Shown: piece after piece, positions 11,610-22,439 of the stretch
How the letters are laid out: each line of letters opens with the position of its first letter
Numbering within the stretch: the first letter of the stretch is position 1
Assembly: GCA_029204225.1 (NCBI GenBank)
Contig: MU831829.1
Location: forward strand, 1 to 64,000
Length of the DNA: 64,000 nucleotides
Direction of reading: 5' to 3'
DNA from: Diphasiastrum complanatum
Lineage: Eukaryota; Streptophyta; Lycopodiopsida; Lycopodiales; Lycopodiaceae
Position numbers and translations under genes: made by a program
The notes under the pieces: generated by a model
The model's input: only the letters and a program-made list of their open reading frames with translations
Databases searched by the model: none
What the model was told of the DNA's origin: nothing

Positions 11610-11709
11610 ACAAATAATCCGGTCCCCGGACAGCTCGTGGACTCCGCCACTCGCTGCCGGGTCCCATATTATTTATGGTAATGGCCCTCCCAATGACCAT
11701 TACCTACTA

Positions 11710-13690
11710 CATTTTCCAACTGAGTGACATGTCCCTATGGTGCTTGATCTAGACCATTATCTCTGATTTTGCAAAGGATCAAACTGGATAGATTGCGCGG
11801 AACAAACCTTATCATTAAAAATGTTAAGCTGGGAAGGAAGAGTGTCAATCAAGTTCCATAAAATACAAGCTTTAACATGGAGAAAATTGAGAGTTGAAAT
11901 CGTCCTCAATGCTAAGAATCTTTCCAAGGCTAGCGAAGTCCAAAGAGAAGACATTTCAGTTTAGTTGGAAAGAACGGGCGCAAAAGGTGAATTGGTACGA
12001 AGATAGTGGCAGCATTATGAGGGCTGAAGATATTACTGTATTTGAAAGTAGAAACCACGGAGTTATTGAATATGAAAGGAGAAGCATTAATGATCACAAG
12101 GGCATCCTCTCTAGAACCAAATGGAGTAGTAAGAAATTTGTCCCCAATGAGTCAAGATTAATATAGAGATTGATCCGAGGGATAATGAACTGGCTAAAAA
12201 ATACTTTGATAGAGGAGGGATCAGGGGAGTGAGCGCCAAAGTAAATGACTGTTGAAGAGTCGGAAAGGGAAGCTTGCGAAGCATTAAGGGCTTTGAGGTT
12301 GGGAAGAAAGGAAGGCGTGAGGTTGCCGTCAGAAATTTTTCGGGATTCCTCCATAATTTTAACCATTTTCAGAGAAGCCCATTTATCCACAATGAGAAGA
12401 GTAAAAGAGGAAACAAATTTTTTTAGAGCTTTTATGAAGCTAACGGGAGGGGAGGCATGTGGCGAAAGAGGGAGGAGACCTCTTGGATTGAGAGGTAAGT
12501 TATTAGGAGCATTGATAAATGGAGGAGCAGATTTAATCCTATAAGGAGTATAGGGATAGGTCTAGGAGATCTTCTAGATTGGGGGGGGGGGGGGGGGGCA
12601 GTCAGATCCCTTTTGAAAAAGGGGCTGTTTTGAGAACGACTAGCCATAGAAAAGAAAAAGGTCAGCAGAAATATAGTCAGATGAAAAGGGCACCATTCAC
12701 CGATGTCGAAGTTTTTGTAAGCAGGAAGGCCGAGCTAGGAAAACAAAAAATAAAAACATGTCTAGGGAAAAAGTGGAGCCACAGCTCACTTATGTGTTTA
12801 AAAGAAGCAAGAAGAAGAAATAGTGTTAGAAAAAAGCTGTAGGAGAAAAGGACAACGGCTAATAGCAAAATGCATATCTGTGTGTTGGAACGAACAAGCA
12901 TATTCAAAAGGGAGGAAAAGCAAAATAGCAGACCGCAGTCTCTTAGCTTAGCAGCCAAGATTCATGAACTACCAGAATAGTGGTCAAAATCAGTCAGCCG
13001 ATAAACACTCTTGGGAGCTTCCCCTAAACTCCTATCTGCCATCGCCTGATTTTTATTCTTCGAAGCCTTAGGGCCATTGTTCAAGAATAAATAGTGACTC
13101 TAAATGTTTAATAACTATCATACTTCATATGTTGTCTAGCTCCTAAATTCTGTACTATAAGTGCAATACACCATAGTTCTCCATATGGCACATCAAAAAA
13201 GACACTAGAATTCCATAAAATAAGAATTATAATCTTGCTAGACAGAATTAATATCTTGCTAGACAGAATTGACACCTGATATAGTATAGGTACCAATAAA
13301 GAAAAGGGGCACTAAAATCTAATAACTATCTATTAATTTTAGCTATAGATGCACTAAATGTTAATTGGAGCTTGAATAGTTAGTTTCACAGATAGTTTTA
13401 GAGATCCACTTGGATTACAGAAAATTAGAAAACTTTTAGCTACAAAGATACAATTTTAAATGCATCGTGAATTTCTAATTTCCTTAAACTTGGGGCACTC
13501 ACTGGTTGTATAAGCATCAGAATATGCAAATTTTGGCCTCTTGGTTCAGTTGTACAACAAAAGTCAATTGTTTAATTCAAACAATCAGATGATGTTATTT
13601 TTATATTCAGACAACTACATTTGAAATTGTCTTTTTGAAACAAAAGTTGCCCTATTGCCTCCACCATTTTGGCACTAGTTGGAATCTTAG
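11710..13690. other. Non-coding region with G18 tract
   Basis: There are several short frames on both strands (for example 12094-12390 minus and 12245-12544 plus) but none has a family signature. A run of 18 G lies at 12581-12598. I cannot assign any function. Confidence 0.35.
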
Positions 13691-13693
13691 AAG

Positions 13694-13850
13694 CCCGTTC
13701 CGACCAAAATGGGTCGGAACGTTCCGTTCCGAACGTTCCGGAACGTTCCTGGTCAGAACCAGTTAATGTAGCAGCAGAAGCCACAAAATTGTGTAGCAGC
13801 CACCCCGTTTGTAGCAGCCCACTATTTCTGCTGATGGCTGACGGAACGGG
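13694..13850. mobile_element. Small inverted-repeat element with GGAACG palindromes
   Basis: The 157-bp segment starts CCCGTTCC and ends GGAACGGG. Inside, 13716-13748 is a dense run of GGAACG/CGTTCC palindromes, and CCGACC pairs with GGTCGG at 13700-13717. The end motif GGAACGGGCAACT recurs at 14338-14350, so a related copy or longer element may reach that far. No coding sequence is present. Confidence 0.45.
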
Positions 13851-13919
13851 CAACTGAACCTTAGTTTCCAGATTAAACGAATTTGTAGCAGCCCACGACT
13901 TCTGCTGATGGCTGACGTA
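13811..13919 (+). repeat. Direct repeat of about 33 bp
   Basis: The segment starting TGTAGCAGCCCAC occurs near 13810 and again near 13886, each followed by TTCTGCTGATGGCTGACG. One copy is inside the small inverted-repeat element and the other just outside. Confidence 0.8.
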
Positions 13920-13930
13920 GCTCTTCCTCC

Positions 13931-13988
13931 CAGAAATGGGATGCATGCAATATAAATTTCAGAAATGGGATGCATGCAATATGAAAGT
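13931..13988 (+). repeat. 29-bp tandem duplication
   Basis: Two adjacent copies (13931-13959 and 13960-13988), each starting CAGAAATGGGATGCATGCAA, differ only near the end of the unit. Confidence 0.9.
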
Positions 13989-13989
13989 T

Positions 13990-15900
13990 CTTCGGGATCA
14001 TTCCAATCTATGGCGCATCATGAGCTACTGATCAGACACATGTAAAAGACAAAATTAAACAAGTGTTGCGGTGCCATTGACCATCATGCATTGGCTTGTG
14101 GAATTGAATATTGATTTCTTTGTAGAAATAGAGATAATTATTCCATTGGTAGATAGTTAAACTAGAACCAAATTAATCTGACTCAAAGCTAGATTTACTC
14201 AGGTGGAGAATGAGCTAGATTCTTCATTTGGTTTAGAGCTTTAGATCATTCTGAATCTAAGGTTGAGAGCTCAGGATATGGTGTTTTTTTCCTTTCTATA
14301 AAAACATATTTTTTTATTTTTTTTTGAGGGTCTCGTTCCGGAACGGGCAACTAAGGAACTTGGAATTCAGATGAGAAATAGGAATGACATGATCACATGC
14401 CTTAAACAATGTGATACACGTGAGGCTGCACTTTAAATTTTCCAACATAGTACACAATCACATTGTTGCATCTTAGTTATGAATTGCAAGAAGAAATCGT
14501 TTGTGTCTAATCAAGTTAAAAAGCACAAAGATCCCCAATCACTGCACAACCCGAAAGTGTGAAAACTGCCATACCACAAGACTAGAGACCTTGCCTAAAA
14601 ACCTCAACTTTTTCATTAACTAAGGCTCATCATATTAGTTGCCTTCTTTCACTTCAAATTATGAGTTATGCATCAATTTTGCCTTTGTGGCAAGTACCTA
14701 CATAGCATGTGCAATAATCTTATGCATATGCATGGGTGCAAGCTATAAGCGATTTTTATACAGTGTTGGTCTGCAAATAATTCGAGACAAGAACTTTAGA
14801 ACAAACATCATGAGGCAAGAACGATAGGACTTCACCCTCTTAATACAACACCTCAACCATAGGCCATATTTAGAGTTCTCTCATCATTAGTGCTTTGAAG
14901 CTTGTTTTTTATGGATCTCAATTAAAGTTCCATTTGATTGGTGTCAACATTTGCAATACAAATCGACTAAGCACAACCAAAATGGTCATATAATCATCCA
15001 GTTTTAACTAGCAACTAACTTCATGGCCTAGCAAACAACTCATAATATACTAAAAATTCTTATATCAACCTATATTTAACAAGGGACCCTTTCCATAACA
15101 AATTGCCTATATATGTGAAGGGTAGAAACATACACTTTACTTGAATAACATTATAATAAGCTAGTGAATATAGGGATTCAAAATCTGAAAACACTATATG
15201 GAATTTATAGAATCTAAGCATTGGAGAGTAAAATCAATGATATGAAGGAAGACAATGTCTGAAATATAATTTGTGAATTTTTTGCAAGTTTCTAATATAT
15301 CTTTAGGCAAGATGTCACATCCAGTGTAGCAACCAAATGTTTGAAACGTGTTTCAAATGTCTAGAAAAATTGACCAAACGTTTGAAAGGTTTTCTTGCTT
15401 TTTGGGTTTCCATTTTTTTTTTCTTTTTTGCAAATTTGGACAAAAATATGTTCATTAGTCATACAATAAATAAGCATAAAATTAAAGAGCATATGACCTG
15501 GGCATTGGCATCCTGAGCCATATAAAAGGGCTCCAGAAATCTTCAATTGTTAGGGTTTTTTGGCAGGCACACACTTGATCAAAGCAACAATACAGCAACA
15601 ATTTGACTATGGATACTAGGGTGTCCTAGTCTTCCTACCTAGCCTGCAAAATCCCATAATGTTCTGATAAGCAACAAAAGAGTACTAAGCAATTTTGAGC
15701 AAACACAAATAACTTTCAAATAAATAAGTTTTTCTGCATTTTGATGCTTCCATTGGCTTTAGAAAGGTTCAAAACTCTTAAATCAATCCTGTTTGATCCC
15801 TGGTGCACTGAGAAGTTAGAAGTGAGAAATCAAATCATAAGAGGGCGTTGGATGCTGCAGCAGTCAGCGATGGTTTCTGGAAGTGGAGTCAAATTTGTTT
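13990..15900. other. Non-coding, possible old promoter
   Basis: Mostly AT-rich sequence without recognisable genes. A TATA-like TATAAAAGGG near 15521 could belong to an old LTR or a lost gene, but nothing downstream identifies a transcript. Confidence 0.3.
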
Positions 15901-15914
15901 AACTTGTTTAGTTG

Positions 15915-15962
15915 CAGTCAGCAGGTTCAGGGCCCCAACAGTCAGCAGGTTCAGGGTCCCAA
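15915..15962 (+). repeat. 24-bp tandem duplication
   Basis: CAGTCAGCAGGTTCAGGG begins both copies (15915-15938 and 15939-15962); they differ at one base. Confidence 0.9.
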
Positions 15963-16360
15963 CGTTTTTTTGGCTTAAAAAATGCTTTAAGAAAATTAAA
16001 AAACAATGTTTTTTGGGGTTGTTTTTACTTGTATGGTTACATTAAGCACGATCGACTTGTTTTCTTTCCAATTGTAATCTCCTCGCAAGAATCTTATGCT
16101 GTAAGTGGGATTTACTCATTACTGGCACATAAATTTTTTCTGCAAGCAAGCTCTTTAAAGGACAATTTAACAAAAACCGTGACTAAGATTTGGATAAAAG
16201 GTATTGGCATAAAAAGAAGGAATAAATTTGTTAAAAACAAATTGTGCATATGGCATCATAGAGAAGAAAACTGGAAAACTTCAGACAGCCAAAACAGACA
16301 AATATTACTAGAACACCTCTATAATTAAAGTCCAAAGGTTGGTGGACCCGGATGCGGATG

Positions 16361-16480
16361 CGCGTCCGGGGTGGATGCACATTTTTTTAAAATTTTTTTT
16401 TTAGTGTATTTTAGTTTAAAAAAAAAAAAAAAGACGCCAGACGTGGATGCAAAATGGCCGCGTCCGGGGTGGATGCGCAT
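16361..16480. repeat. GC-rich direct repeats around T/A tracts
   Basis: CGCGTCCGGGGTGGATGC occurs at 16361-16378 and again from 16459. Between them is a T-rich run (about 16382-16402) followed by an A-rich run (about 16418-16432) that could fold back. The GC-rich ends contrast strongly with their surroundings and suggest a small transposed unit. Confidence 0.55.
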
Positions 16481-16710
16481 CTCTGATTATTAAACTTACT
16501 AAAGTATTTATGCATCATAAAACAGATTAGTAAATCCTCCACTCTCCAGGCAGAAACTAAAAACCTTATGGAATCAAATAACAAAAGTGTGCCACAATCA
16601 AGATCACATGAAGAGCATACAATACTAGAGAACATTTTCAAATCTCAAATCTTCATTCAGAAACATTTAACATGCAATACAGCTGAGAAACCTAATAATG
16701 GGGGTGGGGC

Positions 16711-16714
16711 GCGT

Positions 16715-16792
<78 letters not shown>
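16711..16792. repeat. (GC)n-(GA)33 compound microsatellite
   Basis: A short GC/GT-rich alternating run (about 16709-16726) passes directly into 33 GA dinucleotides (16727-16792). Alternating GC runs of this kind can adopt non-B DNA. Confidence 0.97.
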
Positions 16793-16795
<3 letters not shown>

Positions 16796-17036
16796 AAGTA
16801 AATCTCAAATGACATTTGCATATGTTAAACCAGATCATAAAAAGGTGAAACTATAGGGTAAAACCTCACATGGGCCGGGAACCACTCTTTTATTTCTTTT
16901 ACAGTCAACCCACAAACCATAATACCATCAAACAGATTAAGGTTATTCATGATTTCCATAGTTGATCGGTTTGAAGAAGATGTAGCAAAGTAAAGATATT
17001 CTTAGCAAGATACGTCAATCTTCACAAGAGCTATCA

Positions 17037-17360
17037 TCAGCCTGAGATAACTGTGCCTACAACAGGATATTTTGCAGCAAATTTACTCTGCCAATCATCA
17101 AGAACTTCTAGCTCTTTCTCTGTTAAACCATCAAGAGAACTGCTTACATCCTCAGCCTTTGTGGACATTTTGCCAAGAGCTCTACTAGCATCATGTCCAG
17201 CAAAAACAGTATATGCACCTCCTGGTCCATAAAAGTTCTTCCCACTGGAAACATCATAAATCTTTCCCTTTATAGCGACAAGTATAGGCAAGTCCGGATC
17301 AGACCCATTGTACTGACTCAACTCTGCAGCACTTATGTCACCAATTTGTGTCTCTGCCAT
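17037..17360 (-). CDS. Soluble membrane-associated progesterone-binding (MAPR) family protein
   Basis: Encodes 107 residues with a cytochrome-b5-like MAPR domain filling almost the whole chain. The family binds heme, and in plants members are described as steroid-binding proteins. The domain starts near residue 9 (ISAAELSQYNGSD), continues ILVAIKGKIYDVS (26-38), and has the hallmark FYGPGGAYTVFAGHDASRAL (43-62). Tyr44 and Tyr50 align with the heme-region tyrosines of animal PGRMC1. It ends DWQSKFAAKYPVVGTVISG. There is no N-terminal membrane segment, so it belongs with the short soluble plant members rather than the anchored MSBP type. The ATG at 17360 is the first in frame, and a splice acceptor (TTTTGCAG) lies 5 bases upstream, supporting a leader intron. 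No breaks are seen, so the gene is probably functional. Confidence 0.93.
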   Translation of the reverse strand: MAETQIGDISAAELSQYNGSDPDLPILVAIKGKIYDVSSGKNFYGPGGAYTVFAGHDASRALGKMSTKAEDVSSSLDGLTEKELEVLDDWQSKFAAKYPVVGTVISG

Positions 17361-17365
17361 GGTTC

Positions 17366-17446
17366 CTGCAAAATGAGAGAAGAACAAAACACTTGATAGA
17401 GAATTGAATACAGCCAGAAGAGGCTCACAAAAGAATATTCACTTAC
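17366..17446 (-). other. Predicted 5' UTR intron of the MAPR gene
   Basis: On the minus strand a strong donor GTAAGT starts at 17446 and an acceptor CTCATTTTGCAG ends at 17366, giving an 81-bp intron just upstream of the start codon. An ATG at 17473 in the upstream exon would read out of frame with the main ORF after splicing. It would make a 19-codon overlapping upstream ORF if transcription begins before it. Confidence 0.6.
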
Positions 17447-17473
17447 TTGAGGCTGAGACGGACAACTATCCAT

Positions 17474-18750
17474 TCTTAAGTTTTAGTTATGTGATTGAAC
17501 TTTTCTTCTTTATAAAGCAGCAGTCTGCTTCCATTTTGATTTTAGATTTGGTCATCTAGAACTGAAACCACATCGAAAATCTTATGTTCTAGGTTACAGT
17601 GAGAACATAACTAACCTGAAGAATAAATGGTTGCACATCTACTAGAACACTGATAGGCAAAAGAACCTTGAGAGGAACACAAGTTGTTGTATCTGCTAAG
17701 GAGGAATATAGTCTTGATCCTTGATAATAGGCTTTAACATTTGAGCTACTTCATGTATGGCCACTACATGTGAAACATCCAAGAATTTGAGCTAATTGTG
17801 AAATCTCACTATAACTAGAACATCATGTGCCTCACACTTACCCTGAAGCTTTAGTACAACTGTAGCATCATGTCCTTTAGTACAACTGTAGCATCATGTC
17901 ATCAATCTTGAACCTCTACTACAGACGTCACATCATGTGATCCATCATAACCCCTTCAAACTATCTTGCTTAGTACAATGTTCACTCTGTTGTCTCTTTT
18001 GTTCAACCCACTATGTTCGACACTCAACGCTCTAGTTAGCAAAATGCTCAGCCATTTATTGCTTAAAACTTGTTGGGAGGCTATTGATGTGCTTCACAGA
18101 GAAAGAAAAATTGATGTGCACTAATGTTTGCACGATTTACTCAAAAAAGTAAAGACCTGTAAAAAAATTGTGTTGTACTAATCCCGACAAATCCATGCAA
18201 GACACTTGTGAAGATCTCAAACACTTGAAACGAGCATTGAATGGCTTGGGTAACAATGGGTAATGACATCAACTATGTCATTATACTTCCATTGAACAAA
18301 CAAAGACAATGAGTGAAACATTAACTACAAGATTCAAAAAGGTTAAAAGAAAGAGACAAAAAAGTGTGACAGTGAACATCAAGAAAAGTGAGTCAAATAA
18401 ATGCATGTCTACAATATCTTGACAACCACGAATCACATATGCAAAATGTAAAGTACACTAGGGGGTTCTTCCTAAAGGAATCACAATGATACAAAAGATC
18501 TCACAGGACACAAAAGTTATGAAAAAGCGAAAAGGCCAAAAATTGGAAGAAACATGAAAAACGTGATGTCGCAAGCTTTATGGCAGATGTCTTTTGTAGT
18601 CATAGAGAAAGACCTAATTGTTGAGATCAGATAGACTCAACAAGAGGATCCTCATTGTTTATTGTAAGGAGGTTGTGAGAGAGGTATATGATGGCCAAGT
18701 AGAGTCTTAGAAGGAGAACTCTAATCTCTTTGCTCACACTTGCCTAAATT
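17474..18750. other. MAPR upstream region, no other gene seen
   Basis: Likely holds the MAPR promoter at its left end, though no clear TATA box is chosen. A 26-bp tandem duplication (17849-17874 and 17875-17900, CTTTAGTACAACTGTAGCAT...) is set in sequence where CATCATGT recurs several times. Nothing else is recognised. Confidence 0.4.
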
Positions 18751-18754
18751 ATAC

Positions 18755-18990
18755 CATGGGAGATGGTATAGTTAAAGGAAATGGCCCCATTCCAGTTAAT
18801 AAAGGGCTATGTAGGGAGATTTTGCATTTATGTTATGATAGTACTGGTGCTAGCCATCCTGGTGTGAATTGGACTTATGAGATGATCCCATGTAACTTTT
18901 AGTGGCCCAATATGGTTTTAGGCCTACTAGTCTTGTGTGACACATGTCAGGATTGAGCCGTCAAACATGACACATGTCACATGCTCACTA
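18755..18990 (+). pseudogene. Ty3/gypsy integrase zinc-finger relic
   Basis: Reads NKGLCREILHLCYDSTGAS, then HPGVNWTYEM and CDTCQD with interrupting stops. The order of H, H, C and C residues and the aromatic TYE and WP motifs match the N-terminal zinc-binding domain of gypsy integrases. No catalytic core follows, so this is a short decayed fragment. Confidence 0.6.
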
Positions 18991-19334
18991 GGACACACAC
19001 TTGGTCCAGTGGATGAGTGACACATGTTAGCCTACTCACTTGCCTATGTGTCAGGGTACTGCAAAGTGGCAAGTGTCGATTGTGCATGGAGTTGGCCCTG
19101 TGTCGAGATTTAGGAAGGGTCAGTCAGGTTTAAGGGGTGCTTGAGGATTGTGCATAAGTGAGTCTAGAGAGAGGCATTCCTCATCATGATCTATGCAGCA
19201 AAAGTTGGGAGGAGACAAGGCAGCCAGCTCCACCATGTTTCGTTGCTCTGATGTTTGTACATGCAGGGAAATCGACAAGGATCGACATTGTTGATTGTTG
19301 TGCATGAGATAAGCTAGCTTTTAAGTGAAGTTTC

Positions 19335-20290
19335 AGATGTGGAGTCTGACAGAAGGTTTACTGTTTTTTTGTTGATTTCAAAAAAGCCTTTGATGCGGTC
19401 TCGTGCTCATTGCTCATTTAGAGACTTCATGATCTTGGCTTCTCCATTGACATCATTTTGGCTGTGATGGCTCTTTATGAGAGAGTCTCGAGTTGTTTCC
19501 GACAATGCAGTGGTTAATTTGTAATGGCAAAGATTGAGTTTGCAGCTCACCATGATTATGATCATTTGCAAGTAGCCTATTATAAGCAAATTGTGCTGCA
19601 CTTTCGTGTTATCTTAGCACATATGAATGTAGCTTGTGATATTTTGGAGCACCACCGGGGTGAAGCAGGACTGTTCTCTTTCAGGATTATATATTGATGA
19701 GCTAGAGAGAGTCATCTCATAGCTCGTTGCAGACTTGGTGATATTATGATTGCCCATTCTTCTTAATGTCAATGATGTGGTATTAGTCTCCTCGACTAGA
19801 GAGGGATTACAGAGGCAGTTGGATTGCCTACAGGGCTTTTGTACTCGACGGGGCTTGGGGGTGAACATTGCGAAGACCAAGGTTATGGTCTTCAACACTT
19901 CTAAAGCTTTCATGCAGCGTCAAGAACTCACTCTCGATGGACAGACCCTAGATGTAGTCTCCTCATACACGTACTTGTTGGGGATACTTTCCTCTAGTCC
20001 TACATTCAGCATGCGACAGGTAGTTACCACTCGACTTGGGAAGGGGCATGCCTCCCTTGTTCAACTAGAGCGGTTTTGCTTTCGGAAGTATTTGAGATGC
20101 TCAGAATAAGTGTAGACTTTGATACCATTGTCACCCGCCTTATATGCAGCAGAGACATGGTGAACAGGTCTTTCCTCCTCACATTAAGCTAGTAATTCAA
20201 GATTACAGACTATCATGTTAGCTTGTATGATTTGGGCAAAGCCCTCTGTTCCACATGAGATCCTCCTAGCCAAGCTTGTTGTTCAACCTA
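19335..20290 (+). pseudogene. LINE (non-LTR) reverse transcriptase relic
   Basis: Plus-strand remnant of a non-LTR RT. The first block, FFVDFKKAFDAV (about 19360-19400), is the LINE palm motif, followed by RLHDLGFSIDIILAVMALYE. Later come YIDELERVIS and PILLNVNDVVLVSS, where the usual YADD core has become VNDV. The frame then stays open from 19750 to 20109 with STREGLQRQLDCLQ and NIAKTKVMVF, family-typical thumb sequence. Frameshifts and stops between blocks and loss of the catalytic Asp pair show that it is dead. A final piece near 20215-20300 (PSVPHEILLAKL) continues the ORF2 tail. Confidence 0.85.
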
Positions 20291-20299
20291 TACAGATAA

Positions 20300-21091
20300 A
20301 GGTAGACGCATCTCTGCCATGTTCCTCTCCATACTGTCCATGCAAACCTACACAGGCGGAGGGACACTTGCAACTCGTCATCACCGCACTAGGATTGCTG
20401 TCTGGATCAGGACTGGCCGGTGCAGTTTGAAGGGAAACTGGTGGACCGGTAGGGATATCTACTCTATCATCAGCCATGATGACTAACAGAAGTACAAGAA
20501 TACAACGTACTTAGCAGGAAAGCGAAACAAGGGAAACGCTGGAAATTATACAGGAAAAGGGAAACGACACTTTTTTGTCTACTGACTGCTACTAGCTGCA
20601 AACAACAACGAACTGATTGCTAACACAGGTATGCTCAAAATATACACAAGCAGACTAACATAGCCCTTATCACTGAGTGTAATAAACTGAAAGTTTAAAC
20701 ACAGCACATTTTGAAAAGGCCAAAAACAAAAAAAGTGGGAAACAGTGACTCCCTGCTATCGAGCTGGAAAAGGTACTGAGACAGGTCCGATCCAGTTCCG
20801 AGAACCCCCTCTTTTGCTGTAGGCTGATTCTTAAAATAGGTAGGAACTGACTGAAAACAGTTGGAAGGCCCTGCAGGTCTGCAAAACTGCTGGAAACAGG
20901 TGAGTTGGAGGCCCAAAACTCAGACAACAGTGCGCTGACCATCTGAACAGTAGCGTTGGACTGGTGTAGGAGGTCCCTCACTGAAAACTCCCATTTTTCC
21001 CTTGAAATCAGCGCTGAAGGTGGCTATCCCTGATGCGATTGGCTGTAGAAAACGATTGAGGCCAAAAATCAAAAGTTGGAAGGCAGCAGCA
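20300..21091. other. Probable leader of a minus-strand LTR element
   Basis: Lies on the interior side of the minus-strand primer site at 21444-21456 and contains no recognisable gag. It is treated as non-coding leader sequence or a degraded interior. Confidence 0.3.
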
Positions 21092-21256
21092 ATGGAGCCA
21101 CAAAACCTTGGAACGGCAGCGATGGAGGCACAAAACCCTGGAACTGCAGCGATGGAGGCCCCAATTGGTTGGGACAAGTGTGATGGAGGCCCAAACAGGT
21201 TGGGACAGTAGCGATGAAGGCCTAAATCCGCTGAAACAGGTGCAATGGAGGCCCCC
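21092..21256. repeat. 30/31-bp minisatellite, five copies plus a partial
   Basis: Units start ATGGAGGC at 21092, 21122, 21152, 21183, 21214 (ATGAAGGC) and a partial at 21245. The periods are 30, 30, 31, 31 and 31. It lies in the presumed leader of the minus-strand element. Confidence 0.85.
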
Positions 21257-21443
21257 AGCACCCAAAACGCTATTTTCCCCCCCTTTCCCATCCAAAATTG
21301 GCTGCAACTGGGTGCTGGAGTTCCTACTGCTACTCTTTGCTGTCTCCCTCACTTTCCCCCCTCAAATCCTTCAAGAATCCTGAAAAATCAGAGTTTTTTT
21401 GCTCTTTCTCTTTCTAGAACGGGGAATTCTCTCTCTAGAACGA

Positions 21444-21456
21444 GGCTCTAATACCG
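21444..21456 (-). other. Primer binding site, tRNA-iMet type (degenerate)
   Basis: Read on the minus strand it is CGGTATTAGAGCC, two changes from TGGTATCAGAGCC. A plausible LTR end (TGCAACA) precedes it on that strand near 21459. It marks a minus-strand copia-like element with its LTR to the right. Confidence 0.45.
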
Positions 21457-21458
21457 AA

Positions 21459-22250
21459 TGTTGCACTCCCATTTCCAAGAGCTCTCCAAACTCTGATGGC
21501 CGATGTGAGGAATGATCCACCCAAGTAGGTGCTCTCCTCTTGAGTCTCTGTGGTTGCTATTCTAGACCTGGGACACCTGGCTGCCATGCAGAGTGATCAG
21601 TCCCCATGGTTCCAAGAAATCCACTATTGGCAATCAGTGCGTGATTCCGAGGCACCACCCCCAAGCCCTGTCATGGACCTATGCCATTAACGGTAACCCC
21701 AACTAACTGTCGGCTTGTTGCTCGTCCTGCAGAGGCATCTCTGCTATTGATGACTAGGGTCCATGCAGTCATAACTCCGCATATTGACATCTTGTCAGGT
21801 GGTCACACCGAGTCACTGCCTGTGACGCACTGGACCCCACTGGTACCCTGGTGTCCATCCCGGTTACTGGCCCTGGCCAATACCTTGGTCCTTGGCCCCT
21901 AGGAACCGATCGTGGCAGGATTGTGCTAGAACACAACTAGCGTCTAACACATCCCATTTCTCAGCCTTTGATTACCTCTTTCTTCTCTAGGAAAAGACCA
22001 CTATGCGACCCAGAGTCTGATGATGATGACAATGTACTTGTTCACAAAGATCAGAGACAGCACACGACTCATAGTCAAGTTGCAGCTCGAGCCATCTGAC
22101 CTATCATGAGGAGATACACACCTCACGTCAGCGGCCACCAGAGCTCTCCTATCTTACAGCTTGTATCGCATTCTTCTATAGCATCAACAGGACAAGATGA
22201 TAGTGCTATACTTTTTTAATTGCACTTATCTCATCTCATTTATTTCAGTT
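21459..22250 (-). repeat. Possible LTR of a minus-strand element
   Basis: Sequence on the LTR side of the primer site at 21444. There is no second copy in the window and no defined outer end, so the extent is a guess. It contains no coding sequence. Confidence 0.25.
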
Positions 22251-22385
22251 CATGGTATTTAGATATGTTGTTTTCTTTCGTTATTGTTTCGGAATTGTTT
22301 CATACACTCCCATTGTTACCACATACTTGACAAGTACATTTAGGAGTCTTATATGCTTTTGGCATGAAAAATACATTAAAAAAGT

Positions 22386-22386
<1 letters not shown>

Positions 22387-22422
<36 letters not shown>
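22387..22422. repeat. (CT)18 microsatellite
   Basis: Thirty-six bases of CT dinucleotide, followed by an interrupted CT tail. Confidence 0.95.
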
Positions 22423-22428
<6 letters not shown>

Positions 22429-22439
22429 ACCAAATTATG

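Noticed and set aside
12094..12958. Several frames of about 90-100 residues on both strands
   Set aside because: They overlap one another on opposite strands, have no motifs, and fit chance in GC-moderate DNA.
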